A stretch of DNA of 64,000 nt, from NCBI RefSeq assembly GCF_000521865.1, contig NZ_JAME01000022.1, positions 1-64,000 on the forward strand. Direction: 5' to 3'. This document shows, in pieces, positions 34,477 through 43,823 of the stretch (position 1 is its first letter; each line of letters begins with the position of its first letter). The translations under genes were made by a program, and so were the position numbers. The notes beneath the pieces were generated by a model. It was given only the letters and a program-made list of their open reading frames with translations, was not told the DNA's origin and searched no databases. The DNA comes from Roseivivax isoporae LMG 25204 (lineage in GTDB: Bacteria; Pseudomonadota; Alphaproteobacteria; Rhodobacterales; Rhodobacteraceae).

Positions 34477-35014
34477 AGAGAGGGGGTCGCGCTTGGCGCG
34501 GCCCTTTCGTCATGTCTCATGGCGCGTGCGGTCGGTCACGTGTGATCGGCAGCTCGCAGCAGCCAGCACCGTCATCCCTCTACCCGGTCCGTCAGAGTGC
34601 GGCCCATCCGCATCGGTATGGGCTGGGGATGGTACGCACCTCACGCACATCGTCAGCAGCGCAAGACGCGAGGGGTCGAGACGTCGCATATGAGGCTGAA
34701 CACCTGCACGTCCCTCGGGGCGTGTTTCGGAACATCGCATCCACGCGGGCGGGCTCCGTCAGCACCCCGGCCAGGCTCGGCGGGACGCGGACGCGGATGG
34801 TGGCGGCTGCGTGATGGCAAAGGTCATCCGGATCACTCCTTTTTGCTCATAGATGTGGATCGCACGGGGTCGGCCCAATCGTGCCCTCAGCTCACGCTTC
34901 GGCAAGCACAAATACGGCTTCCACGGCTGGCCGCGGACCCTCCGCATTTGCGCTTGCGACCGGGCCTCTTGCCCCCGTGCCGGGTGATCCCCATCGCAAC
35001 AAGGAGTAACCCAA
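34477..35014. other. Gene-free region
   Basis: No coding frame with a ribosome site or family signature is seen in about 540 bp. A GGGTCGCGC-TTG-GCGCGGCCC near-perfect hairpin follows the DUF2493 stop (about 34485-34505), likely marking transcription end. Confidence 0.45.
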
Positions 35015-35221
35015 ATGACCAACCACTACGTCGCCACCGTCCCCGTCAAGTTCACCGATACCGATGGCCAGGAGCGCACCCGCTTCCAACGCGTCGGCGC
35101 GATGTTCCGCAACACCCGCAACGGGGACGACTCGGAGTTCTTCAGCCTCAAGCTCGACTTCCCGGTCGCGGTCTCGGAGCTGGTGATGTTCCCACCGAGC
35201 GCGAAAGATCCCCAGGACTAA
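35015..35221 (+). CDS. Small conserved plasmid protein, unknown function
   Basis: A 68-residue protein, beta-rich by eye (MTNHYVATVPVKFTDTDGQE, RFQRVGAMFRNTRNG, FFSLKLDFPVAVSELVMFPP). The pattern recalls the small DUF736-type proteins of these plasmids but I cannot name the family. AAGGAG lies 9 bp ahead of the ATG. A perfect 11-bp hairpin follows the stop codon. Confidence 0.7.
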   Translation: MTNHYVATVPVKFTDTDGQERTRFQRVGAMFRNTRNGDDSEFFSLKLDFPVAVSELVMFPPSAKDPQD

Positions 35222-35237
35222 ATCCTCTGACGAGGAT

Positions 35238-35268
35238 GGGCCGCCCCAGGACGATCTTGGGGCGGCCC
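35238..35268. terminator. Hairpin after the small conserved gene
   Basis: GGGCCGCCCCA (35238-35248) pairs perfectly with TGGGGCGGCCC (35258-35268). It has no T-run, so termination would be Rho-assisted or the hairpin acts as DNA structure. Confidence 0.5.
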
Positions 35269-35691
35269 TGTCCCTGTTCCAGGGATGCCGTCACCGGCGC
35301 GGGTGATCGCCGACAGCGACCTCCCCCTGGTGCCGGGCGCCGTGCGCTCAAAGGACGATCGCCGCTCGCATTAGTCTGGCCGCGACAGACCGGCCAGTCA
35401 GCCTCAAGGGGGCCATCCACAAAAACCTATCGGCCAGGGCCTCCCGGTTTTTGCGGCAGAGATTTGGGGACCCAAATCTGGCCCTCCTTGACCCTGACTG
35501 TCCGCCCTGTCGGTGGGGTTTGCGCCCGCCCGCGGTTCCGTCCGAACACGTGGTGTTCGGCCAGATCCTCGGGCGGGGCTGGTGGACGGGACCCCTAGGA
35601 CAGGTCGGTCGCCCGGTGGTGAAGGCGGCAGAGCCGCGTCCCTGCGGGCCGCGGGGGAAGCGGACACCAAGGCTGCCTGAGCCTGAATGCG
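35269..35691. other. Probable oriT-containing region
   Basis: A gene-free segment directly upstream of the mobC/relaxase operon, where oriT normally lies in MOBP plasmids. It contains two perfect hairpins: AGATTTGGG-GA-CCCAAATCT (35460-35479) and CCGAACAC-GTG-GTGTTCGG (35542-35560). No nic sequence could be assigned by eye. Confidence 0.5.
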
Positions 35692-35728
35692 ACGTAAGTA
35701 TATAATTGACAGCATGATATATTATCGT
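35692..35728. promoter_or_regulatory. 37-bp AT-rich inverted repeat upstream of mobC
   Basis: Left half ACGTAAGTATATAATT (35692-35707), centre GACAGC, right half ATGATATATTATCGT (35714-35728). The same arrangement, with a 6-bp centre, lies at 56834-56870 before the VirB operon. TATAAT (35701-35706) and TTGACA (35706-35711) occur inside, so a bound regulator would overlap promoter elements of the mobC operon. Confidence 0.65.
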
Positions 35729-35783
35729 AAGGTAGGGGCAGCCTTGGTGGAAGGTGGCAGGAAATAGGGGGTCTTTCTTCCGC

Positions 35784-36365
35784 ATGTCCCGAACAAAACG
35801 CCTGACAGAGATCGAGAAGATGCAGATCGTCCGCGAGGCCGCGGAGGGTGTGTCGACGTCCGAGCTGGCCGAGCGTTTCGAGGTCACATCGCGGGCCGTG
35901 CGCTACGTCCTGAAAGCCGATGCCGAGCGCCAGACGGATGCCGCAATTCCGGTCTCAGCGGTCAGTGTGAAGGTGACGGCCGCGGAGCTTGAAGCCTTCG
36001 ACGCGGTGTTGGCGAAGGCGGGGATCGAGAGCCGGGCCGAGGGGCTGCGGCGGCTCATTCAGGCGGCGGGTGGGGTGTTCGTTCCGGACGCGCAGATGGC
36101 TGCTGAGATGGCGCGCTACCGCGCCTCGCTGCACAAGGTCGGCAATGGAGTCGCGCAGATTGCCAAGCAGATGACGCAGGCCAACCGGCAGGGGCAGAGG
36201 GCTGGCTCGGAGTTCACCGAATTGCGCCTCGCGCAGATGCGCGGGCTGGCGCGGTTCATCCTGGATTCTGCTGACGAGATCGACCTGCTCCTGCGCCGCC
36301 GTCGGGACGCAATGCAGCTGCAGGCCACGGCCGCGCTGAGGGAGTTTGCCCATGCGGCTGAATGA
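35784..36365 (+). CDS. mobC: MobC-like relaxosome accessory protein
   Basis: A 193-residue protein. An N-terminal helix-turn-helix (EAAEGVSTSELAERFEVTSR then AVRYVLKAD, about residues 19-47) is followed by a MobC/ribbon-helix-helix-like middle (VKVTAAELEAFDAVLAKAG, SRAEGLRRLIQAAGG) and a helical C-terminus (YRASLHKVGNGVAQIAKQMTQA), the typical MobC signature. It should bind oriT and help the relaxase. The gene overlaps the relaxase start by 14 bp. An alternative GTG start at 35754 would add ten residues. Confidence 0.82.
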   Translation: MSRTKRLTEIEKMQIVREAAEGVSTSELAERFEVTSRAVRYVLKADAERQTDAAIPVSAVSVKVTAAELEAFDAVLAKAGIESRAEGLRRLIQAAGGVFVPDAQMAAEMARYRASLHKVGNGVAQIAKQMTQANRQGQRAGSEFTELRLAQMRGLARFILDSADEIDLLLRRRRDAMQLQATAALREFAHAAE

Positions 36366-38685
36366 TGCCGTCCATGCCGTCACGGGCGAGGTCTTTCGGG
36401 ATGGCTGGAGCCGCGTCCGGGGCTCAATGCAGGGGCTGCACGTGGCCAAGCAGACCCAGCTTGCGCGCGCGGCAGCAGGCCACCGGCCAGCGGTCTTCAA
36501 GGCGATCAGAGGCGGGGGTACGCATACCAAATCGCAGCTCGCAAACCAGCTCGAGTACCTCACAACCAAGTCCACACATATCGTGGACAGTAGCGGGTTC
36601 CTGGATGGCAAAGCGAAGCTCGAGGCGGGTGACATCAAGGACCTGACCGAGCGCTTTGCCAAACGGTGGGATGCGGGCTTCAAGCCCAAGCTCGGACAGA
36701 CCACCCATATGCTCATGTCCTTCCCCATCGGCACGCGCGGCGAGGATGTGCGCGACATCGCGACGGACGTGGCCGAGCGGTTCTTCCAGACCGACGCGGG
36801 GCATTTCGACTACATCATCGCGGTGCATGAGGACCGCGATCACCCGCATGCGCATCTGGTGCTGAACCGCCGCTCGCAGGAAGGCGAGTTCTTCTTTCTG
36901 GGGCGCAACCACCGCTTCAACTATGACGACTTCCGCCTCGCCATGGTCGAGGAGGCGGAGAAGTATGGTGTGCGCCTGGAGGCCACGCGCCGGGTGGATC
37001 GCGGGGTTGTGCATTACCCAGCCCGCACCAGCGAGGTTTATGCGGCGAAAGAAGAGGGTCGCGCGCCTGTTGAGCGGGAGCGTGTGGGGCAGGACCTGAC
37101 CCGGACGCTGGCGGAGATCGCCAACACCAGAACTGTCTACCATTCGCTTGCTGCGGAAGCCTCCAGAGAGGCCCGCGAGGATATTGCCGCGGCACTCTTC
37201 CGCGCGGGCGAGGTGCTCGCGCATGGCGGACAGATGGACCGAACAGGAGATGTGTATATGGCCGAGGAACAAAGCTTCGAGGATCTGAGAAGCCTCTATG
37301 CGGAGAAGCTCGCGCGGGTGCAGGGCATGATCGCCGAGAAGTCTGACGCGGAACGTCCCGTGCTGGAAAAACGCCTCATCGAGATCCAGACGCAGGTCCA
37401 GCACATGCAGCCTCTCGGTTTGCGATCATCCACGCTGTCAGAGACCCCCTCGGAGGGCGGGATCTATTCCGAAGCCAATATTGACGCCAGCCAGCGCGAG
37501 CGACTGGCCGAGCCCGACCTGAGATCGCGCATTGACGCGGCACTACGGGGCACCGGGATCAGCACATCGGAAGTGGTGGCCCGGATCGAGACGGGCGCCT
37601 CAAATGCAGCGCTCGAGCATCAATGGATCGCCAATGATCTCTCCAAGGTGGCGGAGGCGCGGGATCTGAACCTCGAACGCCGCGCCGATCTGGAACAGGC
37701 GCGCGACATTCTCAACGATGTGCACGTCGAACTTGGCACGCTGTTGGAGCGCGAGAACGTGCTGCGCCGGGATGGCGTCATGGAAGCGGAACCGGTCAGC
37801 GAGCGGTTCCATTATCACCGGGACGCGGTCCGGGAGGTGGAAGGGACAATCCGTCAGGAGATGCGCGCAGAGGGCCTGACCACACAGCAGATCGAGGACC
37901 GGGACTGGGAGGTTGTCTCAAGGGCGGAGCGCCGAATCGAGACCGAGCAGCGCGCATATCTCGCGGCACACCCGGACTTGCTCGCACGTCCCGGCGATGT
38001 GATCGACCGGTCTGAGCCCTACAGGGAGACCATCACCGATGCGGCCCGCGCCAGCGAGATCACCCGCGAGGTCGACCGGATCATGGAGGCACGCGACGTC
38101 CGCATGCCCGTTGCAGATGCAGTCACGGATGACTTGCGCGCGCGCTATCCGGACATGCCGTCCCACCTCGCTCGCGGGCTCGGTGCGACCTACGCTGCCG
38201 TCGTCGAGATACGCGACACGGAGGCCATCAATCAGGTCCGCCGCGAAACCGAGATGCGCGACGGGCTCGGGTCTGGCTCGCGCGACGCACTCCTCGCAGC
38301 CCGCGGTGAAACTGCGCCGCAGTCTGCCCGTACCGACCGCCTCGCAGACGAGATTGCGCGTGTTCTGGACCATGAGCGGGCGGGGGAGTTGTCCGCGCCC
38401 TTCGAGACCGAGGCGGAGCGGGACGCCTTCCGTGGCGAGATCGCGCGGGTGCTGGACGTTCGCCAACTCGACCGGCTCACATCTGGCGATGCCGATGCGC
38501 TGGACAAGGTTCTCGAGGACCGCCTCGACCGGCTCTATGTCGCCAAGGTCTACCTGCAATCGAATGCAGCGACGGCCAACACGGAGGCCTTGCGCCAGGT
38601 GGTCGATGATCTTGCCGACACCGAATACGAAAAACACCGCACCACAGACGTGGATGGCGAGACCGAGCGGGGACAGGTCCATTGA
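36352..38685 (+). CDS. Relaxase (VirD2-like, MOBP type)
   Basis: The DNA-nicking relaxase, 777 residues. The N-terminal catalytic domain carries the histidine motif HEDRDHPHAHL (His159 to Leu169) that binds the metal. A candidate nucleophile is Tyr69 in QLEYLTTK, and the FDYIIAVH strand precedes the metal site. The C-terminal two thirds is long, charged and coiled-coil-like (EKLARVQGMIAEKSDAERPV and later), as in VirD2-type plasmid relaxases that carry a secretion signal at the end. The ATG at 36352 has GGGAG 8 bp upstream and lies inside the mobC end. Its stop overlaps or abuts the VirD4 start, so mobC, relaxase and virD4 form one operon. Confidence 0.9.
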   Translation: MRLNDAVHAVTGEVFRDGWSRVRGSMQGLHVAKQTQLARAAAGHRPAVFKAIRGGGTHTKSQLANQLEYLTTKSTHIVDSSGFLDGKAKLEAGDIKDLTERFAKRWDAGFKPKLGQTTHMLMSFPIGTRGEDVRDIATDVAERFFQTDAGHFDYIIAVHEDRDHPHAHLVLNRRSQEGEFFFLGRNHRFNYDDFRLAMVEEAEKYGVRLEATRRVDRGVVHYPARTSEVYAAKEEGRAPVERERVGQDLTRTLAEIANTRTVYHSLAAEASREAREDIAAALFRAGEVLAHGGQMDRTGDVYMAEEQSFEDLRSLYAEKLARVQGMIAEKSDAERPVLEKRLIEIQTQVQHMQPLGLRSSTLSETPSEGGIYSEANIDASQRERLAEPDLRSRIDAALRGTGISTSEVVARIETGASNAALEHQWIANDLSKVAEARDLNLERRADLEQARDILNDVHVELGTLLERENVLRRDGVMEAEPVSERFHYHRDAVREVEGTIRQEMRAEGLTTQQIEDRDWEVVSRAERRIETEQRAYLAAHPDLLARPGDVIDRSEPYRETITDAARASEITREVDRIMEARDVRMPVADAVTDDLRARYPDMPSHLARGLGATYAAVVEIRDTEAINQVRRETEMRDGLGSGSRDALLAARGETAPQSARTDRLADEIARVLDHERAGELSAPFETEAERDAFRGEIARVLDVRQLDRLTSGDADALDKVLEDRLDRLYVAKVYLQSNAATANTEALRQVVDDLADTEYEKHRTTDVDGETERGQVH

Positions 38686-38693
38686 GCGCCGCC

Positions 38694-40694
38694 ATGGGAA
38701 AGGCGCGGATCGCCACGGGCGTCCTGCTGGTGACGCTTGTGACCGGGGCCATGGGCTATACCATCGCCTCGGCGGTGCTGACCTACCAGGATCTCGGGTT
38801 CGGGGCCGAGATCGACTTTGCTTATATCGCGCAGAACTACATGGCGATCCTCGATCGCCGCTCGGAGGACGCGCAACTTATTCACCTGATCATCGGCAGC
38901 TTCGCCGCCGCCGGCCTGATGCTGAGCCTCGCCCTCTCGGGGTCCGCCCTGACACGGTTTGGCCAGACCCATTGGCAGACCCCGCGCGAGATGAAGGCCA
39001 ATGGCTTCTTCGGGGCGCCGGGCACCGGGTTCATCCTCGGCAAGCTGGGGCCGCCGGGCTCCCGCGCCAACTACATCTGCTCCAAGGTCTTCCCCCATGC
39101 GCTGATCGTGGCCCCCACGGGCCGCGGCAAGACCACGGGCTTTGTCATTCCGAACCTGCTGACCTGGCAAGGCTCCGCCGTGACGCTCGATGTGAAGGGC
39201 GAGTGTTTCGAGGCCACGGCCCGGCATCGCGCTGCCCAAGGCGACAAGGTCTATCGCTTTGCCCCCACCGATTGGGAGGGCAAGCGCACGCATCGTTACA
39301 ACCCGCTCCTGCGCATTTTTGAGCTGAAAGATCCCGCGCGCCAGCAGATGGAATTGCAGCTCTTGGCGACGCTGTTCCTGCAAAGCGACAACGACCGGGT
39401 GCAGGGCCTCCTCAAGGGCGGAATCGATCTCTTCGTGGCGGCAGGGCTCTTGGCCTTCCAGCGCAAGCGTCCGACCTTGGGCGAGATCTACCGCATCGCC
39501 GCCTCGGGCGGGAACAAGCAGAAGGAGTATTTCGCGCGGGGCCATGAGGTGGACAACAGGGCCGCCAAGCTGATCTTCACGCGGCTGGCCTCGACCAACA
39601 ACGACACGCTGACCTCCTATGTCTCGCTCCTGATGACATCGGGGCTCGATCAATGGCAGAACCCGGCCATCGATGAGGCGACGGCAGTCTCGGACTTTGA
39701 TTTCCGGACGATCCGCAAGAAGCCCTTTTCGGTCTATCTCGTGGTCCAGCCGCTAATGGTCAAACCCCTCGCGCCGCTGATCCGACTCTTCTTCTCCGAT
39801 CTGCTCTCCGCCATGCAGGAAAAGGATCCCGGGCCAGACGAGCCGTGGCCCGTGATGATCATGCTCGACGAGTTCAATCGCCTCGGCAAGATGCCCATCG
39901 TGGTCGAGAGCATCGAGACGCTGCGGACCTATCGTGGTCACCTCGCTGTGGTCACCCAAACCATCCCCGCCCTCGATGAAATCTATGGCGAGAACACCCG
40001 CCGTGCGCTGCAGGGCAACGCGGGCGTGAAACTTTACCTCACACCCTCCGATGAAAAGACCGTCGAGGAGCTGAGCAAGGCGGTCGGCAAGACCACGAAA
40101 ACCGTCGTTACGCGGTCTCAATCCATCGGCAAGAACCCCTTTGAGGGCCGTAGCCAGTCCACACGGACCGAAGAAAGTTCTCTGCTCCCTGAAGATGAGG
40201 CGCGCCGCCTGCCGCTCGACGAGATCGTCATGGTGATCGATGCCCAGATGCCGGTCCGGGCAAAGCGGATCCAATATTTTGACGATCGGCTGTTCAAGGC
40301 GATCCACGCGGCGCAATCAGGCGAGTTGCCGTTTCCGAAGCCGGGGGGAGGGGGGGAGCAGGGCAATCTGCCGTTGAGTATGCGCGCCATGCCGATGACA
40401 CCGCCGTCAAGCGGGCCCCGTGATTCTGAAGCTGATGTGGAGCGGGCACGCGAGGCTGTTGAAGGTCGACCGTCTGGCCAACCCGACGTCGTCTCAAAGA
40501 AGACCGCGCCCGTCGTTCAAGCTGTCATTGCAGAGGAACAGCGGCAAATGGAGATGGTTTTTGAGGGCCCGGTCGCGGATGCCGAGACAATGGGCGTGGA
40601 AGATGAGGCGCAGATGCGTTCCGCCGTCGATGGCTTGGACGACATGGAAGCGATGTTGCGAGAGGATGGAGGTCAAAAGCTAGTTGCTCGATAG
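38694..40694 (+). CDS. virD4: Type IV coupling protein VirD4/TraG
   Basis: The inner-membrane ATPase that hands the relaxase-DNA complex to the secretion channel, 666 residues. Two transmembrane helices are at the N-terminus (ATGVLLVTLVTGAMGYTIAS and IIGSFAAAGLMLSLALS). Walker A is APTGRGKTTG near residues 138-147, Walker B is MIMLDEFNRLGK near 385-396, and VTQTIPALDEIYGEN is the usual coupling-protein motif. The C-terminal 120 residues are acidic and low-complexity. An in-frame TTG at 38682, overlapping the relaxase stop, is an alternative start. Confidence 0.92.
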   Translation: MGKARIATGVLLVTLVTGAMGYTIASAVLTYQDLGFGAEIDFAYIAQNYMAILDRRSEDAQLIHLIIGSFAAAGLMLSLALSGSALTRFGQTHWQTPREMKANGFFGAPGTGFILGKLGPPGSRANYICSKVFPHALIVAPTGRGKTTGFVIPNLLTWQGSAVTLDVKGECFEATARHRAAQGDKVYRFAPTDWEGKRTHRYNPLLRIFELKDPARQQMELQLLATLFLQSDNDRVQGLLKGGIDLFVAAGLLAFQRKRPTLGEIYRIAASGGNKQKEYFARGHEVDNRAAKLIFTRLASTNNDTLTSYVSLLMTSGLDQWQNPAIDEATAVSDFDFRTIRKKPFSVYLVVQPLMVKPLAPLIRLFFSDLLSAMQEKDPGPDEPWPVMIMLDEFNRLGKMPIVVESIETLRTYRGHLAVVTQTIPALDEIYGENTRRALQGNAGVKLYLTPSDEKTVEELSKAVGKTTKTVVTRSQSIGKNPFEGRSQSTRTEESSLLPEDEARRLPLDEIVMVIDAQMPVRAKRIQYFDDRLFKAIHAAQSGELPFPKPGGGGEQGNLPLSMRAMPMTPPSSGPRDSEADVERAREAVEGRPSGQPDVVSKKTAPVVQAVIAEEQRQMEMVFEGPVADAETMGVEDEAQMRSAVDGLDDMEAMLREDGGQKLVAR

Positions 40695-40755
40695 GATGGC
40701 GGGCGCGTTCAGGATGTTTGCAGCCGCATATTTAGGTCTGACGTGTCGCATTCGC

Positions 40756-41478
40756 TCAGTGTTCTAAGCACAGCGACAGAATTTTTTCGGCATAGACCTG
40801 AGACGCGTGTTCTACCGAGCTCTTCGTCACCAAAAAAACCCACATCAAAAGTCCAATAATTGCGACTCCGCAAAGCAGTGCTCCGAGAACGAACGCAGTC
40901 GACCCGATCTCTAGATCATATAAGAAATATGCACTGCCAAGAGCCACCGTGGTGGTGATTGCAATGCCCAATGGTTTCAACCCGAGCAAATTGCGCGCGA
41001 ACCCATACGCAATGTTCTCATTCAACAAGAGGCTTGCTTCTGTTTGCGGACGGGTGTGCTCAAGCAACCAACGTATTGCTAGCAAGCGGTCATCCTGAGC
41101 GTTCTTTGGGTCCTGGGTCTCATCAACCAAACTCGGCAAGATAATTTTGCTATGTTTCTCAATGTATGAGCGACACCTCGTCTTCATGGTCTTGGGTAAA
41201 CGATCATCGGAAAGGGAAAGCAAAGACGCAGTATGGAGACGTCCAACTCGGCTGCCCAGTTTGCGCTCAACATTTTGACCAGACTTACGCGCCAACCGCG
41301 TCAACGCGAACAGGACCCCGCAAGTGATGACAAATGCAGCTATGGCACCCAATTGGGTCCAAACAGCTGGGAACCAAACAAAGACAAAAAGGAGCGCGGG
41401 CAACAGCGTCAAAAGCGCCGGATTGAGACGGGCAATCCTATCGTAGCGGTCCATACCGAACATCTTATCCATCTGCAT
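40756..41478 (-). CDS. Four-helix membrane protein, third gene of the E2-E1-JAB operon
   Basis: A 240-residue protein I cannot assign to a named family. Hydrophobic segments lie at about residues 21-40 (ALLTLLPALLFVFVWFPAVW), 42-61 (QLGAIAAFVITCGVLFALTR), 169-188 (PLGIAITTTVALGSAYFLYD) and 193-217. The cytoplasmic or periplasmic middle (residues 62-168) is charged and helical. The two-helix, soluble domain, two-helix layout recalls membrane effectors such as S-4TM proteins in bacterial conflict systems, but that is inference from layout only. It begins 17 bp after the stop of the E2-E1-JAB gene, so it is the last gene of a three-gene operon. Its DNA is more AT-rich than the flanking transfer genes. 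Confidence 0.75.
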   Translation of the reverse strand: MQMDKMFGMDRYDRIARLNPALLTLLPALLFVFVWFPAVWTQLGAIAAFVITCGVLFALTRLARKSGQNVERKLGSRVGRLHTASLLSLSDDRLPKTMKTRCRSYIEKHSKIILPSLVDETQDPKNAQDDRLLAIRWLLEHTRPQTEASLLLNENIAYGFARNLLGLKPLGIAITTTVALGSAYFLYDLEIGSTAFVLGALLCGVAIIGLLMWVFLVTKSSVEHASQVYAEKILSLCLEH

Positions 41479-41495
41479 GACCTTCTCGATGAAGA

Positions 41496-43814
41496 TTAGG
41501 CATTTTCGTTTCCTCCGTGTTCGGAGGACAAGCCCACCGCCTCTGCGATAAGCTGACGATACCCAGTTGGGGTTCTAATAATCATCAGAACGGGAAACAG
41601 CTGTCCAATCGCGAGCTTGGCTGCTGTACTGAAATCAATTGCAGAGGGACCAGTGGACGCAAGGTGATTGTGCCACGTTCCTAGCGCGTAGAGAGTGTTT
41701 CCCGAAAATTTGGACAATTGTGCGAGCTGCTCACTCAAACCTTCGGTACCCAGAACAAACTCCGTTTTGGAAAATCTGCTATCGGGCGGAGCTGGAATCG
41801 TATCTACGACTTGGAAGACGTTACCGATGGCCGAGAAGCGCCCGACCAAAACACCGCCGGTTTCAGATCCCGGCTTGCGCGCAATTTCAGCGTCAATCTC
41901 TGTCGTAACCCGGCGGGCAAGCCGCGTTTCAAGCCCATCCATCTTGGGTCCTTTTACGATGGTATAGGGTTCGACGCTGTGGCTTTCCCAATTCTGGGAA
42001 AGCCCATCGGCCTGTAGGTGCCCAATGTTGAATTGCCCACTTTCATCTACATACCTCCCGGAAAGTACGTCGCTTGTTAGCGTCGCGAGCGGAGCCGCCA
42101 ACATAGAAAGCCGAGCGTCTGAGGCGATCATCGAGAAGCTCGAGCATCCTTGACCAATGATGATCTCGTCTGCGCTTTGGCCCATCACTTTAGATCGGAG
42201 AGCGTCGTCGCTACGTAAATGGTGATAGAACTCGGTCATCAGGTCGCTGCTACTGGGGTTGGCGCGCTGGCCTGACACCGAGAAGAAACCAATGTCACTA
42301 TCACCCATCAGGCTTGCTTCCATCACCCGTGGTGTCTTGCCCTGCGCCCAATCTGTAGAGCTCAGGGTTTCCCGCAGAACCGCAGAGGCGGTAGTGTTCA
42401 ATATTGCTTTGGATTTTTCGAGCTTCAGCTTTCTGCGAAACTCTTTGGTACGCAGCACAGTGTTGGCATCAATCCGATACCCATCCGTCTCCTGCGCAAG
42501 TTTGCTGACGTCATGTGCAAATTCCCCAGCCTTGGAAGAGTAGAACATCGAATCCAAATCAGCAGAATACGGCAAGCAGGAATGTCGCGCGTAGTTGTGC
42601 GGTTCCATGGTGTCGTTGTCTATGACCGATATCGGGGCACGGCCTGACCGCGCGAGATGCATCGCAATTTTCGAACCTAAGCTTCCACAACCTAGCATGG
42701 ACCATGAAAGCCATTGCGAGCTGGGATCACCATGCGAGGTTCTTCTTAAGACATCGATCGAGATCGAATCTCTGTGGCCCGCCAAACGGACAATCGCATT
42801 TGATGTCGGCTTGAGATCATCCACAGATTTGAATTCTATCACATATGGGCAGATTTCAAGAGGTGAGGCTTGGCCAATGAGATTGAACGGCCGGCGGGCG
42901 ATCAATATCACTGTGACTGGCAACGCCTTTTTGATGGTATAGCCGTCGAGCTTCGAACGCAGCCACTTCATCCTCTCTGCCAGCATCTTGCCGCAGCCGT
43001 AGAGTTCAGCGCGTTCGTATAACTCCGCAACATTGCCTACTGTCTCTGGGAGATAGCGGTCACAGATGATTGGCTTACCGTTTGGATGCTTGCCGGGCCA
43101 CACAATCAGTCCAAGGCTATATCCCGTCCATTCGTTGTCACTTTTCGGGACCTGTCCAAGGGATTTAAGTGTCTTTTCATCAATTTTGACCTGCTCATCG
43201 CCCTTTAGACAGATTCGATAGTAGGGGTCGGACTGACCCATCTGGGCAAAAACCCAAGTACGGTGCCAAGTCCCGCCGGACCTACGTTTGACCACACTGC
43301 GGATCTGCGAGGCATCTCCAACAATAAGGTCGTTCAAGTGGTCACGCCGAACAAATTCCCAACCATGTTTTGGATCATTTAGTTTCAGCATCGCTGCTCG
43401 ATCGAGCCAATCCAGAAGTTGCTGGAGAAGCGCAAGAATACCGCCCCCGGACTGAATTAGCTCACGTGGAGATCCGAAAACGAGGCAGGGTTCGGGCGCT
43501 GAACCGGCTGCATTTGGCTGTAAGTGAGGATGGGACCGGTCAAAGTCTTCCCGTAAACTCGGGCGCGGTGCAAACAGAGGGTAGGAGACAGGAAACGATA
43601 GTTTGACGGGTTCAACACGTCGTACTCCCGACGGGCTTTCGCCTCGAAACCGAGATGGAAGTTCTGATTTGATTTGCAGAGTCACATCCACCGGACTTTC
43701 GTCATCAGCCCGCGACGCAATAGCTATGCCGATTACTTGAGGGTGCCTGTCCAGTGTGCGAATGGCACGGGCAATGGCTACGGGAACGGCTAGAAGATCA
43801 TCGACGGTTACCAT
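41496..43814 (-). CDS. E2-like/E1-like (ThiF)/JAB triple-domain protein
   Basis: A 772-residue fusion of three ubiquitin-pathway activities. Residues 1-160 fit a prokaryotic E2 (UBC) fold: FPVSYPLFAPRP, then PEPCLVFGSP with candidate catalytic Cys110, then GGGILALLQQLLDWLDRAAM. Residues 366-560 are a ThiF/E1 adenylation domain with the nucleotide loop GCGSLGS (375-381) and VIDNDTMEPHNYARH (conserved Asp and Arg/Asn). Residues 650-772 are a JAB/MPN protease: TGGVLVGR, then TWHNHLASTGPSAIDF with JAMM ligands His715, His717, Ser724 and Asp727. In CBASS and Bil-type systems these roles are split over two or more genes. No ubiquitin-like gene or CD-NTase is nearby. The gene starts 9 bp after the metallo-hydrolase gene. 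Confidence 0.85.
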   Translation of the reverse strand: MVTVDDLLAVPVAIARAIRTLDRHPQVIGIAIASRADDESPVDVTLQIKSELPSRFRGESPSGVRRVEPVKLSFPVSYPLFAPRPSLREDFDRSHPHLQPNAAGSAPEPCLVFGSPRELIQSGGGILALLQQLLDWLDRAAMLKLNDPKHGWEFVRRDHLNDLIVGDASQIRSVVKRRSGGTWHRTWVFAQMGQSDPYYRICLKGDEQVKIDEKTLKSLGQVPKSDNEWTGYSLGLIVWPGKHPNGKPIICDRYLPETVGNVAELYERAELYGCGKMLAERMKWLRSKLDGYTIKKALPVTVILIARRPFNLIGQASPLEICPYVIEFKSVDDLKPTSNAIVRLAGHRDSISIDVLRRTSHGDPSSQWLSWSMLGCGSLGSKIAMHLARSGRAPISVIDNDTMEPHNYARHSCLPYSADLDSMFYSSKAGEFAHDVSKLAQETDGYRIDANTVLRTKEFRRKLKLEKSKAILNTTASAVLRETLSSTDWAQGKTPRVMEASLMGDSDIGFFSVSGQRANPSSSDLMTEFYHHLRSDDALRSKVMGQSADEIIIGQGCSSFSMIASDARLSMLAAPLATLTSDVLSGRYVDESGQFNIGHLQADGLSQNWESHSVEPYTIVKGPKMDGLETRLARRVTTEIDAEIARKPGSETGGVLVGRFSAIGNVFQVVDTIPAPPDSRFSKTEFVLGTEGLSEQLAQLSKFSGNTLYALGTWHNHLASTGPSAIDFSTAAKLAIGQLFPVLMIIRTPTGYRQLIAEAVGLSSEHGGNENA

Positions 43815-43823
43815 GCAGCTGAC

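Noticed and set aside
34597-35598. A 333-codon plus-strand frame around the small conserved gene
   Set aside because: It is rich in Arg, Pro and His, lacks a ribosome site, and overlaps the small gene at 35015 that has one. The codon pattern is that of a noncoding GC-rich region.
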